A stretch of 58,171 bases of DNA from Candidatus Omnitrophota bacterium (GTDB lineage Bacteria; Omnitrophota; Omnitrophia; JAHJGZ01): positions 1 to 58,171 of the forward strand of contig JAHJGZ010000147.1 of the NCBI GenBank assembly GCA_018823795.1, given 5' to 3'. Below the pieces are notes generated by a model that was not told the DNA's origin, searched no databases, and worked only from the letters and a program-made list of their open reading frames with translations. Shown here piece by piece: positions 36,988-45,586 of the stretch (within the stretch, counting starts at the first letter, position 1; every line of letters begins with the position of its first letter). Position numbers and translations under genes: made by a program.

Positions 36988-37862
36988 ACCTTATGTGTCA
37001 AATTAAAAAAACTTTCTAATATGTTATTTACATTTCTTTTTACAGCAAGAATAAGACGCCACATATAAAAACGGGACAGGCTAGAAAATAGTAAATTCGG
37101 AAATGAGGGTCGATGTACCCCATCGCTCTTCAATACCCAATCTGCATCACGCAATGTTAGCATCTGCGTTAATCCACCTGCCAATGTAAAATTGTTTTTC
37201 GATTCCGGTCCTTGCAGCCAATCTTTCCACCCACCTCGTAAATGTGAATAGCCATGATTTTGGTGAATAGCCGTTATCATTTCAGTCGCATCAATTACTG
37301 GTATGCCACGTTGTTTTGAATCCCATATAAACCAATTATCCCATCCGGGACGGCCAACAGCAAATTCTGGTAAATTGATGGTAAGAGTACGTGGAAATAT
37401 AAAATAATCTATGCCTGAAAATCCGTGCAAGCATCCATGTGCTCTCATTGCCAAACGAATCTTCTCCTCCCAGTTATCAATAAAATCGATACGATTTTTA
37501 ATGTCTAAATCCCAACGTCTTCCGCTCATTAAAAAAAATGGTTTAGTAACTTTTGCCACAGCTTGAATAAAATCACTGAGGATAACAATATCACTATTAA
37601 CATATCCAATGATTTCATTATGGGCTAATGCCTTCGCCATAGTAAATGCAGAACTTAATAGCGGCGTACCATGTTCATTCTTCGCAATATCTGAAACATG
37701 AGTAACCCCTACCTCTCGAGCAAATTCAGCAACACCTTCATCGTCACCAAAGAGTATAACTTCACAACGTGGCTTTAGCTGTGTCCAGCTTGTTATCGCA
37801 TTTCTTTGAATAACATTAATATGTCCATTAAAAGACTTTGGTATAGTAAATAGGGTCAACAT
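36984..37862 (-). CDS. Putative GT-A glycosyltransferase of unassigned family
   Basis: I choose the ATG at 37862 (AAGGTG lies 12 bases upstream) over the GTG at 37877. The 292-residue protein begins MLTLFTIPKSFNGHINVIQ and has a DXD-like NSDIVIL motif after GYVN, then GRPGWDNWFIWD and AIHQNHGYSH. This pattern resembles GT-A transferases, but I cannot name a family. A 121-base gap without obvious genes precedes it. It overlaps the polymerase/ligase by 4 bases. Confidence 0.65.
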   Translation of the reverse strand: MLTLFTIPKSFNGHINVIQRNAITSWTQLKPRCEVILFGDDEGVAEFAREVGVTHVSDIAKNEHGTPLLSSAFTMAKALAHNEIIGYVNSDIVILSDFIQAVAKVTKPFFLMSGRRWDLDIKNRIDFIDNWEEKIRLAMRAHGCLHGFSGIDYFIFPRTLTINLPEFAVGRPGWDNWFIWDSKQRGIPVIDATEMITAIHQNHGYSHLRGGWKDWLQGPESKNNFTLAGGLTQMLTLRDADWVLKSDGVHRPSFPNLLFSSLSRFYMWRLILAVKRNVNNILESFFNLTHKV

Positions 37863-37983
37863 AAATATGATATACACCTTCTATGCTACGTATAAATTTC
37901 AATACACTGTTCCTTAGTCCGCCTTTGATGGCAATTGAAAGTTTGCAATGATCTTTCGTATTTTAAAAAGCGTTAGTTATAAC

Positions 37984-38895
37984 CTATCCATTCAAAAGGT
38001 CTTTATTTCTTATTCTCCTATTCAATCCTTTTATAACGTAATCAGCATCTCCTTGCAATAGGTAATTGATGCTCCGAAATAGTAATGAGTATATTATACA
38101 AATAGGTTTAAGCCATTTTTTCGTGTGATACCATTGATCAACGGTATCAAGTTCCTTTTGATACGCTGTCGTCCCGATAAATCGCTCAGTCTTTGCACCA
38201 GCGTGCCTCCGTATCGCCCCAAAATACACCGGAACATGTTTAAATGAATACCCCTGACAACCGGCACGTAAAAAGAATTCCCAATCTAAAGCAAAGTGAA
38301 AATCAATCTTTAACAACCCTATTTTCTTAAAAATATCCCGCTTCCAAAACGTAACTTGTGTCCCTAGCGCTATTCCTTCATATTGAAATATAAACTTTGA
38401 AAATTTTGTAAAGCGCGATTCTCCGATAATTGCATCATTATCATCAATATCAAAACGGTTGCCATAGAGTACATCAATAGACGGATTATGTGAAAATATT
38501 TCTGCAATCTGCATAAACGTATTGGGTAAATACAGATCATCCGAATTCTGCCATCCGATAATATCTCCGGTAGCCTTTGTAAACCCTTTATTGAGTGCAT
38601 CTGCCTGACCACGATCAGATTCACTAAGCCAACAGCCAAGATATCGCTCGTATTTTTTTATTACTTCTATGCTCCCATCAGTGGATCCTCCATCAATAAT
38701 AATGTATTCAAGATTGGGGTAGTTTTGATTAAGAACACTAAGAATAGTTTTTTCTAAAAACTCTTTCTGATTATATGAAGGGGTGACAACAGTAATTTTA
38801 GGGAACGCTATATCTTTTCTCAATAATGCCTTTTCATCAAACAATGGCTTCGTAACAAACTCTCTAACCTGTTTATTTGTATATTGTTCCCTCAT
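37984..38895 (-). CDS. Family 2 glycosyltransferase
   Basis: This 303-residue GT-A protein has ITVVTPSYNQKEFLEKTI, IDGGSTDGS, SDRGQADALNKGF and the metal-type GWQNSDDLYLP, then LDWEFFLRAG. This is the WcaA/GT2 pattern seen in capsule and colanic acid clusters. There is no strong C-terminal membrane segment. It shares one base with the methyltransferase upstream (TAATG). Confidence 0.9.
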   Translation of the reverse strand: MREQYTNKQVREFVTKPLFDEKALLRKDIAFPKITVVTPSYNQKEFLEKTILSVLNQNYPNLEYIIIDGGSTDGSIEVIKKYERYLGCWLSESDRGQADALNKGFTKATGDIIGWQNSDDLYLPNTFMQIAEIFSHNPSIDVLYGNRFDIDDNDAIIGESRFTKFSKFIFQYEGIALGTQVTFWKRDIFKKIGLLKIDFHFALDWEFFLRAGCQGYSFKHVPVYFGAIRRHAGAKTERFIGTTAYQKELDTVDQWYHTKKWLKPICIIYSLLFRSINYLLQGDADYVIKGLNRRIRNKDLLNG

Positions 38896-39848
38896 TACAT
38901 TACCGCCTTGTTATTTCTAAAAACCACCATCATATGGTCTTTTGCCGTATGCCAGCTTGGCGGACTGTTGTGCATATCAGGATACTTATCGACATCAATT
39001 CCGCCAAAACCTTTTTTGCGTAACCAGCAAAAAAAGCTAGGCAGCACTTTATACATTGCATTTTTCATTATATCTGCACAGCCTGACAAAAATAGCTGTG
39101 CTTCAAAATATGAAAATTGTTGACTGCTAACTATTGGCATCTGAAATTCTTTTGAAACAGTTTGGCACCATGATCTATTTATAAATGAAATATGGTCGTT
39201 CAACGAACAATACCAGTATTTACTTCCCATAAATCGCCATGAAAGTGCTAATGTATTACCCGTCGAAATAATTACTATACCACCGGCTGCAGTTAACCCC
39301 ATCATGTGCTTAAAAAAACTCACTGGATCTTCAGTATGTTCTATGACATTTAACGCCATGACAACACCAAAAGATTGTTTTATGGTAGCTAACGTATCAA
39401 AATCGGTTTGTACGATGTGTACCCCTTGCGCTTCTGCTTCGGCAGCTAACTTTTCATTAAGTTCTACGCCATATCGTTTCCAATCTTTTCCGACATAATT
39501 TAAAAAACTGCCATCACCACAACCAATATCTAAAATAGTCTTTTGACCTTCATATTCACTAATTAAACGAGATGCAATTTTCCAATCCCGACGATGCATT
39601 GTTTTATTTTGTTGATTATCAATCTGGTTTTTTTTATATAAAGCATATAATTGTTGTTTGGTCGGTCGCGGCCATCGAAAATGCAAAAAGCAATGCTCAC
39701 ATCGATATAAGCAAGACTTTGCAAAATGTTCCGCAACTATTTGTCCGGCAAATATGGTTGTTAATGGTATCTCACCAATATACTGAATAGAGATATTCTT
39801 ACATGACGGACACGAGAGTGTACTGTTTTTACTGTTTTTTTTTGACAT
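38895..39848 (-). CDS. Zinc-ribbon class I SAM methyltransferase
   Basis: This 317-residue protein starts with a CPSC...CEHC zinc-ribbon-like pair within the first 50 residues, then has the SAM motif ILDIGCGDGSFLNYV and VVMALNVIEHTEDP, as in Methyltransf_23-type enzymes. Relatives with this ribbon methylate nucleotide-linked sugars (C- or O-methylation). The acceptor here is not known. It lies 49 bases after the acetyltransferase gene. Confidence 0.85.
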   Translation of the reverse strand: MSKKNSKNSTLSCPSCKNISIQYIGEIPLTTIFAGQIVAEHFAKSCLYRCEHCFLHFRWPRPTKQQLYALYKKNQIDNQQNKTMHRRDWKIASRLISEYEGQKTILDIGCGDGSFLNYVGKDWKRYGVELNEKLAAEAEAQGVHIVQTDFDTLATIKQSFGVVMALNVIEHTEDPVSFFKHMMGLTAAGGIVIISTGNTLALSWRFMGSKYWYCSLNDHISFINRSWCQTVSKEFQMPIVSSQQFSYFEAQLFLSGCADIMKNAMYKVLPSFFCWLRKKGFGGIDVDKYPDMHNSPPSWHTAKDHMMVVFRNNKAVM

Positions 39849-39897
39849 ATTAACTATGCTCTATTAATAAAAAAACTTATTTACTATGGTGATCATT

Positions 39898-40440
39898 TCA
39901 CTTCTCTTTATATCGAAGTAATTGCGCCGGCACCCCTGCAACAATACTGTCTTTCTCAACATCATGGGTGACAACGCTTCCTGCACCGATGATAGCACCA
40001 TCTCCTATCGTTATCCCCGGCAAAATAATTGCACCTGTTCCGATCCATACGCGTTCGCCAATCTTAACGGTCTGCCACACCTGCGTATCCTTATATAAAT
40101 ACGCTTTTGTATCGTGGGTTTGAGACGTTATGATCGCATGGGCTGCAATAATGGTGTTATCACCAATCTCTATATCCCCCGCTCCCCACATGTGAACAAA
40201 TTCGGCAATAGCAACATTACTCCCGATTTTTATTTTGTCAGATCCATGCATAACCACAGAAGGATATATTTTTGTATTGTTTCCTAAGGAAGATAAGCGC
40301 ATTTTCCACCATGACATCCGTATTACCCGAACAAGCCAAGAACTATACGGTCTAACCGGTATCGTTACAATATAGAATATTTTAATCAGCAGGAAAAGAA
40401 TTCCCTCAAGAACCCGTTTTATGGAAATGATTACATGCAT
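39898..40440 (-). CDS. Hexapeptide-repeat (left-handed beta-helix) acyltransferase
   Basis: This 180-residue protein has an N-terminal hydrophobic stretch (about 12-28) and then isoleucine-rich hexapeptide turns (IKIGSNVAIAEF, IEIGDNTIIAAH, VWIGTGAIILPGITIGDGAIIGAGS) and a final SIVAGVPAQLL, as in WbbJ/maltose O-acetyltransferase-type enzymes. It probably O- or N-acetylates a sugar. It overlaps the GT-B-like gene by 10 bases. Confidence 0.9.
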   Translation of the reverse strand: MHVIISIKRVLEGILFLLIKIFYIVTIPVRPYSSWLVRVIRMSWWKMRLSSLGNNTKIYPSVVMHGSDKIKIGSNVAIAEFVHMWGAGDIEIGDNTIIAAHAIITSQTHDTKAYLYKDTQVWQTVKIGERVWIGTGAIILPGITIGDGAIIGAGSVVTHDVEKDSIVAGVPAQLLRYKEK

Positions 40441-41786
40441 GGCGTTCTCTTTTTTTTTAATACCTGATTAATAACATCAATCGTATTGTTAAAAGTGCGA
40501 TTTTCTATGGTAATTGATTGGTTATTATATTTTTTTTGATACACGTTGTCCTTTATTGCTCTTAAAATGGGCATAAATGCTTCCATGCTGTCTACATATT
40601 CGATCCCTTCAAAGTTTCTATACACATCACCCAAAAACTCATGGTGTATATCTAACGCAAGAATCGGTTTCTCGGGACATTGCAAGGATGCAGTATAAAG
40701 GGTTGTGGTACCCGAGAAGGGCAATCCCACAATAATATCGCTTTGTTCAATATATATATCAGACGGCTCATGAGCATTTACAAGTGTAATGGAATCGGCA
40801 ATAGATACGAGCCTCTCTTGTAATAGGTCTAATATCATCGTAGCTGGATGCGGCTTTATAAAGATCTTCCAGTGTGGTAATAACTGTACCGTCGTTGAAA
40901 GTATAGCTTTCCATGTTTGTATTCTATCTTCAAGCGAGATAAGAGAATAGTCCTCTCTTCTAAATCCTATCGGGATATCCCCCTGCAACATAAATGTTAT
41001 GGTTTTTCCCTGCTCGTGGTGCTTATCCTCAGAATGCAAATACACCTTTTCAAAAAATTTTCTTGTTTCCCGCATCAATGGATGCGGCAATATAAAGATT
41101 CTCTCAGACGGGACACCATCCTGCTGAAAAATATCATAATCCCATTGTGAGAAACCAACTTGGCAATCAGAGTTTCTCATCCCGGAATTTCCTTTTCGCA
41201 AAATATGGCTTGATTTTCCAAAAAATGGTTTCTCTCCAACTAACAGTGGTAATACATAATAATGTATGCTATGTCCTGCATATTTCCTCCATTGTACAAA
41301 AATAAGCCGTAAAAAAAGAGGCAGCCATATCGGAAATTTCTGATACGCATTCGTTAAATCCTGCCACAATGACCTTTTTGAGGCATCGGCAACATTTACG
41401 GCAGGTTGTATCGCAATAACACGGGCTCCCTTTCTTTTCCCTATCCTCGTCAGATATAAATCAAATAACGAATGCATATCGCTTCCGGTAATAATTATGT
41501 CCGGATCATATTGTTTTACAACCCTTTTTGCTAATTGATAAAGGGCTTTATTGTGTTTAAGAATATTTTTCCTTACTCCCGTAAATTGATTTACCTTTAT
41601 AATAGCTTCCACATTAGGGAAATATTGTTTGTCATGAATGATATTTTCCGTTTCGGGATCAAGCTGCTCAGAAAGAAGAATTACTGGAAAAGACTGTGCA
41701 ACCTCATACAAATGCCCAATAAGCGTTGTTCGAAACGCACGTGGATGATAGGTATAAAAAAGTATCCGATGAGTTTTTTTATCCAT
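40431..41786 (-). CDS. GT-B-type glycosyltransferase or glycerophosphotransferase-like protein
   Basis: This 451-residue soluble-looking protein has DIIITGSDMHSLFDL in its N-terminal half and the IFIKPHPAT motif in the C-terminal half, followed by YIEQSDIIVGLPFSGTTTLY. KPHP-type motifs occur in capsule GT-B transferases and CDP-glycerol transferases, some of which use CMP-sugars. Being next to the flippase and the NeuB module, it is my best candidate for transferring the CMP-activated ulosonate, but this is inference. Confidence 0.6.
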   Translation of the reverse strand: MDKKTHRILFYTYHPRAFRTTLIGHLYEVAQSFPVILLSEQLDPETENIIHDKQYFPNVEAIIKVNQFTGVRKNILKHNKALYQLAKRVVKQYDPDIIITGSDMHSLFDLYLTRIGKRKGARVIAIQPAVNVADASKRSLWQDLTNAYQKFPIWLPLFLRLIFVQWRKYAGHSIHYYVLPLLVGEKPFFGKSSHILRKGNSGMRNSDCQVGFSQWDYDIFQQDGVPSERIFILPHPLMRETRKFFEKVYLHSEDKHHEQGKTITFMLQGDIPIGFRREDYSLISLEDRIQTWKAILSTTVQLLPHWKIFIKPHPATMILDLLQERLVSIADSITLVNAHEPSDIYIEQSDIIVGLPFSGTTTLYTASLQCPEKPILALDIHHEFLGDVYRNFEGIEYVDSMEAFMPILRAIKDNVYQKKYNNQSITIENRTFNNTIDVINQVLKKKRTPCM

Positions 41787-41796
41787 AATTAATTTA

Positions 41797-43269
41797 CTAC
41801 GTATCTAATCGACCGTATATAAAGTTTTTTACATACTGTATTTCTGAACGACTTACTGCGCCTGATATCATCAAAAATATAAAATACGAAAAGCAACCGA
41901 CAGTAATTAACAAGAGCATATTACTACAAAAATATTTCATGCTACAGACACACACACCCATCAACAATGAAGCGCCAATACATTTTAGAATAACCGCTTT
42001 ATCATAATGAATTTCCAAATACATCTTTGCTTCTCTGTCGAGCAAGATAAAACAAACAAAATAACTCAGCAATGTTGTTAGTGCAGCAATAATAATATGT
42101 TTAAAAAGATAAATAAGAATTATATTCAAGATAAGATTCAACATGGCAGAAACTGCATTAATAAAAAAAAGGCTTTTGGTTTTTAAATGAGTATATAGAA
42201 TAGTTGTAAAGAGTGTGCTTAAACCATAGAATAAGGACGCGCACGCAACAATGGGCACGCAAAGAAACGCCGCATCGGCAACTTCTTGATTAGCAAAAAG
42301 TATTAAAATATCCCGTGCAAGTATTGAACTACCTACAATAAAAGGAATGGCAAAAATAAGATAAGATTTTATGCTGTACATTACTAATTTTTTAGCACTA
42401 TCAAAATTTTGTTTATCCGTTGCCGTCGAAAGTAAAGGAAATAAAGTAATGCCGATGGCTCTTGGCAGAAACATAATCATAGATCCAAAGGTATAGGCGG
42501 GACTATAATACCCCACATACAATGGCGCCATAAAAAAAGCGATCACGTATTTATCGCTGACTGCGGTAATATAGCCAATACTGAAAGCAAGCACGACAGG
42601 AAACCCTAATCGAATATCGGAAATAATTTTGTTAATCCGGAGAGCAGGAATATAAAGACCAATCTCAGTACAGATTTTAATACATAAAGGAATGCTAATA
42701 CATAATAAAGCGGTTATTTCTGCTTTTAATAATGTATTGATATGCAGATGGCCGAGTGAATAAATAATTATAATTATAAAAATGGCTAAATAGGGAGACA
42801 AAATAGTACTGATAGAGAAAAGGCCCATACGATGGGAATATCTAAAAAAATCGGTAGATTGTTGAAAAAGGAATGTCCCCACCAAAACACAGCAAACCAA
42901 CGGCATTGAAAAACTAATACCGTTTTTTAAAAACCATACCTTTATAAAATCAGCAGATAAAAGTAAACAGAGTGAAAAGAGCACAATCACAAGGAAATGG
43001 AAAGTAAATTGATGATAAAATAGTTCGCGCTGCTTACGCCTATCGTGTTCAGACGGTAAATACCGTTTGAAAGTAAACCCGACACCCAACGAAGATATGC
43101 TGAACAAAAAATCAATGCCGGTATTCAACAATATGTACCCACCATATAAAGCAACACCGATAGTCTTTATCAACAAGGGGACGAGTATGATAGCTTTCGC
43201 ATAAATTAATATATGAGAAGTAATAACATACATATTATTTTTAATAAAAGACTTATTATAATTAATCAC
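41797..43269 (-). CDS. Wzx-type polysaccharide flippase (MOP/PST family)
   Basis: This 490-residue protein has about fourteen hydrophobic segments evenly spread and an N terminus with YAKAIILVPLLIKTIG, as in the polysaccharide transporter (PST/MATE-like) family. It would flip undecaprenyl-diphosphate-linked repeat units to the periplasm. It is the only clear flippase in the window, although there are two initiating transferases and two Wzy/WaaL proteins. It follows the NeuB gene by 61 bases. Confidence 0.9.
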   Translation of the reverse strand: MINYNKSFIKNNMYVITSHILIYAKAIILVPLLIKTIGVALYGGYILLNTGIDFLFSISSLGVGFTFKRYLPSEHDRRKQRELFYHQFTFHFLVIVLFSLCLLLSADFIKVWFLKNGISFSMPLVCCVLVGTFLFQQSTDFFRYSHRMGLFSISTILSPYLAIFIIIIIYSLGHLHINTLLKAEITALLCISIPLCIKICTEIGLYIPALRINKIISDIRLGFPVVLAFSIGYITAVSDKYVIAFFMAPLYVGYYSPAYTFGSMIMFLPRAIGITLFPLLSTATDKQNFDSAKKLVMYSIKSYLIFAIPFIVGSSILARDILILFANQEVADAAFLCVPIVACASLFYGLSTLFTTILYTHLKTKSLFFINAVSAMLNLILNIILIYLFKHIIIAALTTLLSYFVCFILLDREAKMYLEIHYDKAVILKCIGASLLMGVCVCSMKYFCSNMLLLITVGCFSYFIFLMISGAVSRSEIQYVKNFIYGRLDT

Positions 43270-43330
43270 CGTAATGACACCTATTTGTTAGTATTGTTCA
43301 TGGCAGGGTGAGATAAAAAAATGCTTCTTT

Positions 43331-44179
43331 TTAATGGCCTCTGAGCTTTTTTCTAATGATTGTCTCGCTTTCGGTCACTGTCCGTTTTCCATCGCCTAAT
43401 ATAGTATTAACGTCCCGTATCCGCTTATACAACATATCCATGCCCATCGGTTCAACGCTCGCTGCTTGATCAGTCCCCCACATAGTATGATCAAGCGTAA
43501 TATGCCGTTCTATAACCATAGCACCTAATACTGCAGCAAAGGCCGTTGGTTCTAACCCGTACTCATGGCCGCTATATCCTACTGCACACTTATATCGTTC
43601 TCGTAACGTTTTAATGCAGTGTAGATTAAGCTCTTGTATTTTAGTTGGATAACTCGAATTCGTATGCATAAGGATAAAATTTAGCGTATGTTTGCGTACG
43701 GTCTCTACCACCGTATCGATTTCTTTAACCGTAGACATTCCCGTTGAAACAATAAGCGGATAGTGAGTTTTACTTGCTTCTACTACAAGCTCGTGATCAG
43801 TAATCTTTGCAGAAGGGATTTTTATAAAAGCAACATCATACCGCTTTATAAACCGGAGACTGTCAATATCCCATATCGATGCACCCCATTGTATTGGTTT
43901 CTCTTTACAATATGCATCGATATAGTCATATTCCTTTTCGCCAAATTCTAATTTATGTTTATACTCCAAGTAACTCATCGTTCCCCACGGGGTATCTTTC
44001 ATAACGGACTTTTGCTTTTCAGGAACACAGCTATCAGGATTTCTTTTTTGAAATTTGACGCAATTCCATGAACACGCATGCGCTGCATCAATTAATTTTT
44101 TTGCAAGCTGTAAATCACCGTTATGATTAATTCCTACTTCAGCAATAAGATATGGCTTTGTTATTTTATTAAAATTCAT
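43331..44179 (-). CDS. NeuB-family sialic/nonulosonic acid synthase lacking the SAF domain
   Basis: I use the ATG at 44179, nine bases after AAGGTG. The roughly 282-residue protein has the NeuB TIM-barrel signatures LIAEVGINHNGDL, FQKRNPDS, VSTGMST, VGYSGHE and IERHITLDHTMWGTDQ. It would condense phosphoenolpyruvate with a sugar to give an ulosonic acid. Typical NeuB proteins are about 340-350 residues with a C-terminal SAF/antifreeze domain that helps bind the substrate; here the protein ends after the barrel. The cytidylyltransferase and phosphatase at 47918-49173 complete the pathway. Confidence 0.88.
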   Translation of the reverse strand: MNFNKITKPYLIAEVGINHNGDLQLAKKLIDAAHACSWNCVKFQKRNPDSCVPEKQKSVMKDTPWGTMSYLEYKHKLEFGEKEYDYIDAYCKEKPIQWGASIWDIDSLRFIKRYDVAFIKIPSAKITDHELVVEASKTHYPLIVSTGMSTVKEIDTVVETVRKHTLNFILMHTNSSYPTKIQELNLHCIKTLRERYKCAVGYSGHEYGLEPTAFAAVLGAMVIERHITLDHTMWGTDQAASVEPMGMDMLYKRIRDVNTILGDGKRTVTESETIIRKKLRGH

Positions 44180-44197
44180 ATTCGTCATCACCTTTTT

Positions 44198-45586
44198 TTA
44201 AGACACGCTATATACTAAATCATTAAATTTATAATACAACCCTTCAAGTCTTTCCCGGGATAGTTGCGGCATGTTTAAAATAGTAGAATCATTAACAGAA
44301 ATATTTTCATAATATTTATCTTCCACGAAATTGTTTTTGACACAAATATCATAAAGCCTCGTTCCGTGATATGGTGCAAATATAGATATTGCAATGCTTT
44401 GCGCTTCTATTTTTTTACAAAATTCAGCGGTTTCTTCAATATCATCTTCAGTCTCAAATGGCAATCCTATCATAACATAGGCGGTTGTTCGAATAGTATA
44501 CTTTTTGCAATTGGCAAAAGCCTTCACATACACATGATCAGGTGTGTTTTTGTTGAGTGTCTCCCTCCGTATTCTTTGACTCCCTGATTCCACGCCGATG
44601 CCAACGGTAATACAACCAGCCTCCGAAAGCATCTTAACCTTTTCTTCATCACATAAGCTTTCTGCCCGTGTTTGTATAAAAAAAGGTAAATTAATCCGTT
44701 CTTTCATTTGTGCACAAAACGCTTCAAACCGTTTCTTTTCCATCATCAAAAAGTTTTCATCATTAAAAAAAACAAGCTCTAAACTATACGCTTTCTTCAT
44801 GTGCTCAATTTCCCGGAAAACATATTCGAGAGACTTTTCTCTATGGTACGGTCCCAATGATTTGAACATATCCTGGTATATATGATTTGCACAGTAAAAA
44901 CAATCAAACGGACACCCACGTGACATTTCAAAAAATCCGGTTTTCCACATTTTCCCGATAAATGGCTTAAGCAAATGCCTCCGGTCAAAAATTCCCCAAT
45001 CTTGATAAGCGAACGGTTCCCAATCATAAAAGGGACCCACATCGTTCTTTGTAATGGTGCCATTACACTTAACAATACAATTTTGAATTGTCGTAATGTC
45101 TTTCGCATGTTCTAAGCGATGTACCAATTCTAATAATGCGCGCTCACCTTCACCAATACATATGATATCAACATTGTCGTCCTGAATAAAAAATTCAGGG
45201 GCAACAGTAGGGAAAATACCTCCTACTATCGTCGGACTATTGGTAATCTGTTTTGCGACTTTGAGTAACTCGCGAGCACATGCATAGTTATTTTCAACAA
45301 TTGAAAAAGCAATGAGATCAGGATTAAACGCTCCAATTTTTTTCTTAAATTCCTCCCGTATATCTTGTTTTTTTGCCTCACCCCAATACTTTTCTACGTC
45401 AACTTTTTTAACCACCCCTGTTTTTTCACGCGCGTTATGATCAAGCCGGTCGGTAAGCATAAAGGTAATATCGAACACGTCCACGGTATGGCCATCCCTT
45501 TTTAAAACTCCTGCCAACACCGATATGCTGAGCGGAATAATCGGATATCCTTCTTTGTTCGGATACACAAATAATATTTTACTCAC
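44198..45586 (-). CDS. B12-binding-domain radical SAM enzyme in the nonulosonate module
   Basis: This 462-residue protein has a cobalamin-binding-type domain (TIVGGIFPTVAP near 119-130) and cysteines 225, 229 and 232 in SRGCPFDCFYC, then GIGVESGSQ. It overlaps the upstream SPASM gene by 8 bases and is followed by NeuB 18 bases away, so it is tied to ulosonate synthesis. It is not an obvious copy of the B12 pairs at 15-22 kb. C-methylation or another radical change of the ulosonate precursor is a reasonable guess. Confidence 0.9.
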   Translation of the reverse strand: MSKILFVYPNKEGYPIIPLSISVLAGVLKRDGHTVDVFDITFMLTDRLDHNAREKTGVVKKVDVEKYWGEAKKQDIREEFKKKIGAFNPDLIAFSIVENNYACARELLKVAKQITNSPTIVGGIFPTVAPEFFIQDDNVDIICIGEGERALLELVHRLEHAKDITTIQNCIVKCNGTITKNDVGPFYDWEPFAYQDWGIFDRRHLLKPFIGKMWKTGFFEMSRGCPFDCFYCANHIYQDMFKSLGPYHREKSLEYVFREIEHMKKAYSLELVFFNDENFLMMEKKRFEAFCAQMKERINLPFFIQTRAESLCDEEKVKMLSEAGCITVGIGVESGSQRIRRETLNKNTPDHVYVKAFANCKKYTIRTTAYVMIGLPFETEDDIEETAEFCKKIEAQSIAISIFAPYHGTRLYDICVKNNFVEDKYYENISVNDSTILNMPQLSRERLEGLYYKFNDLVYSVS

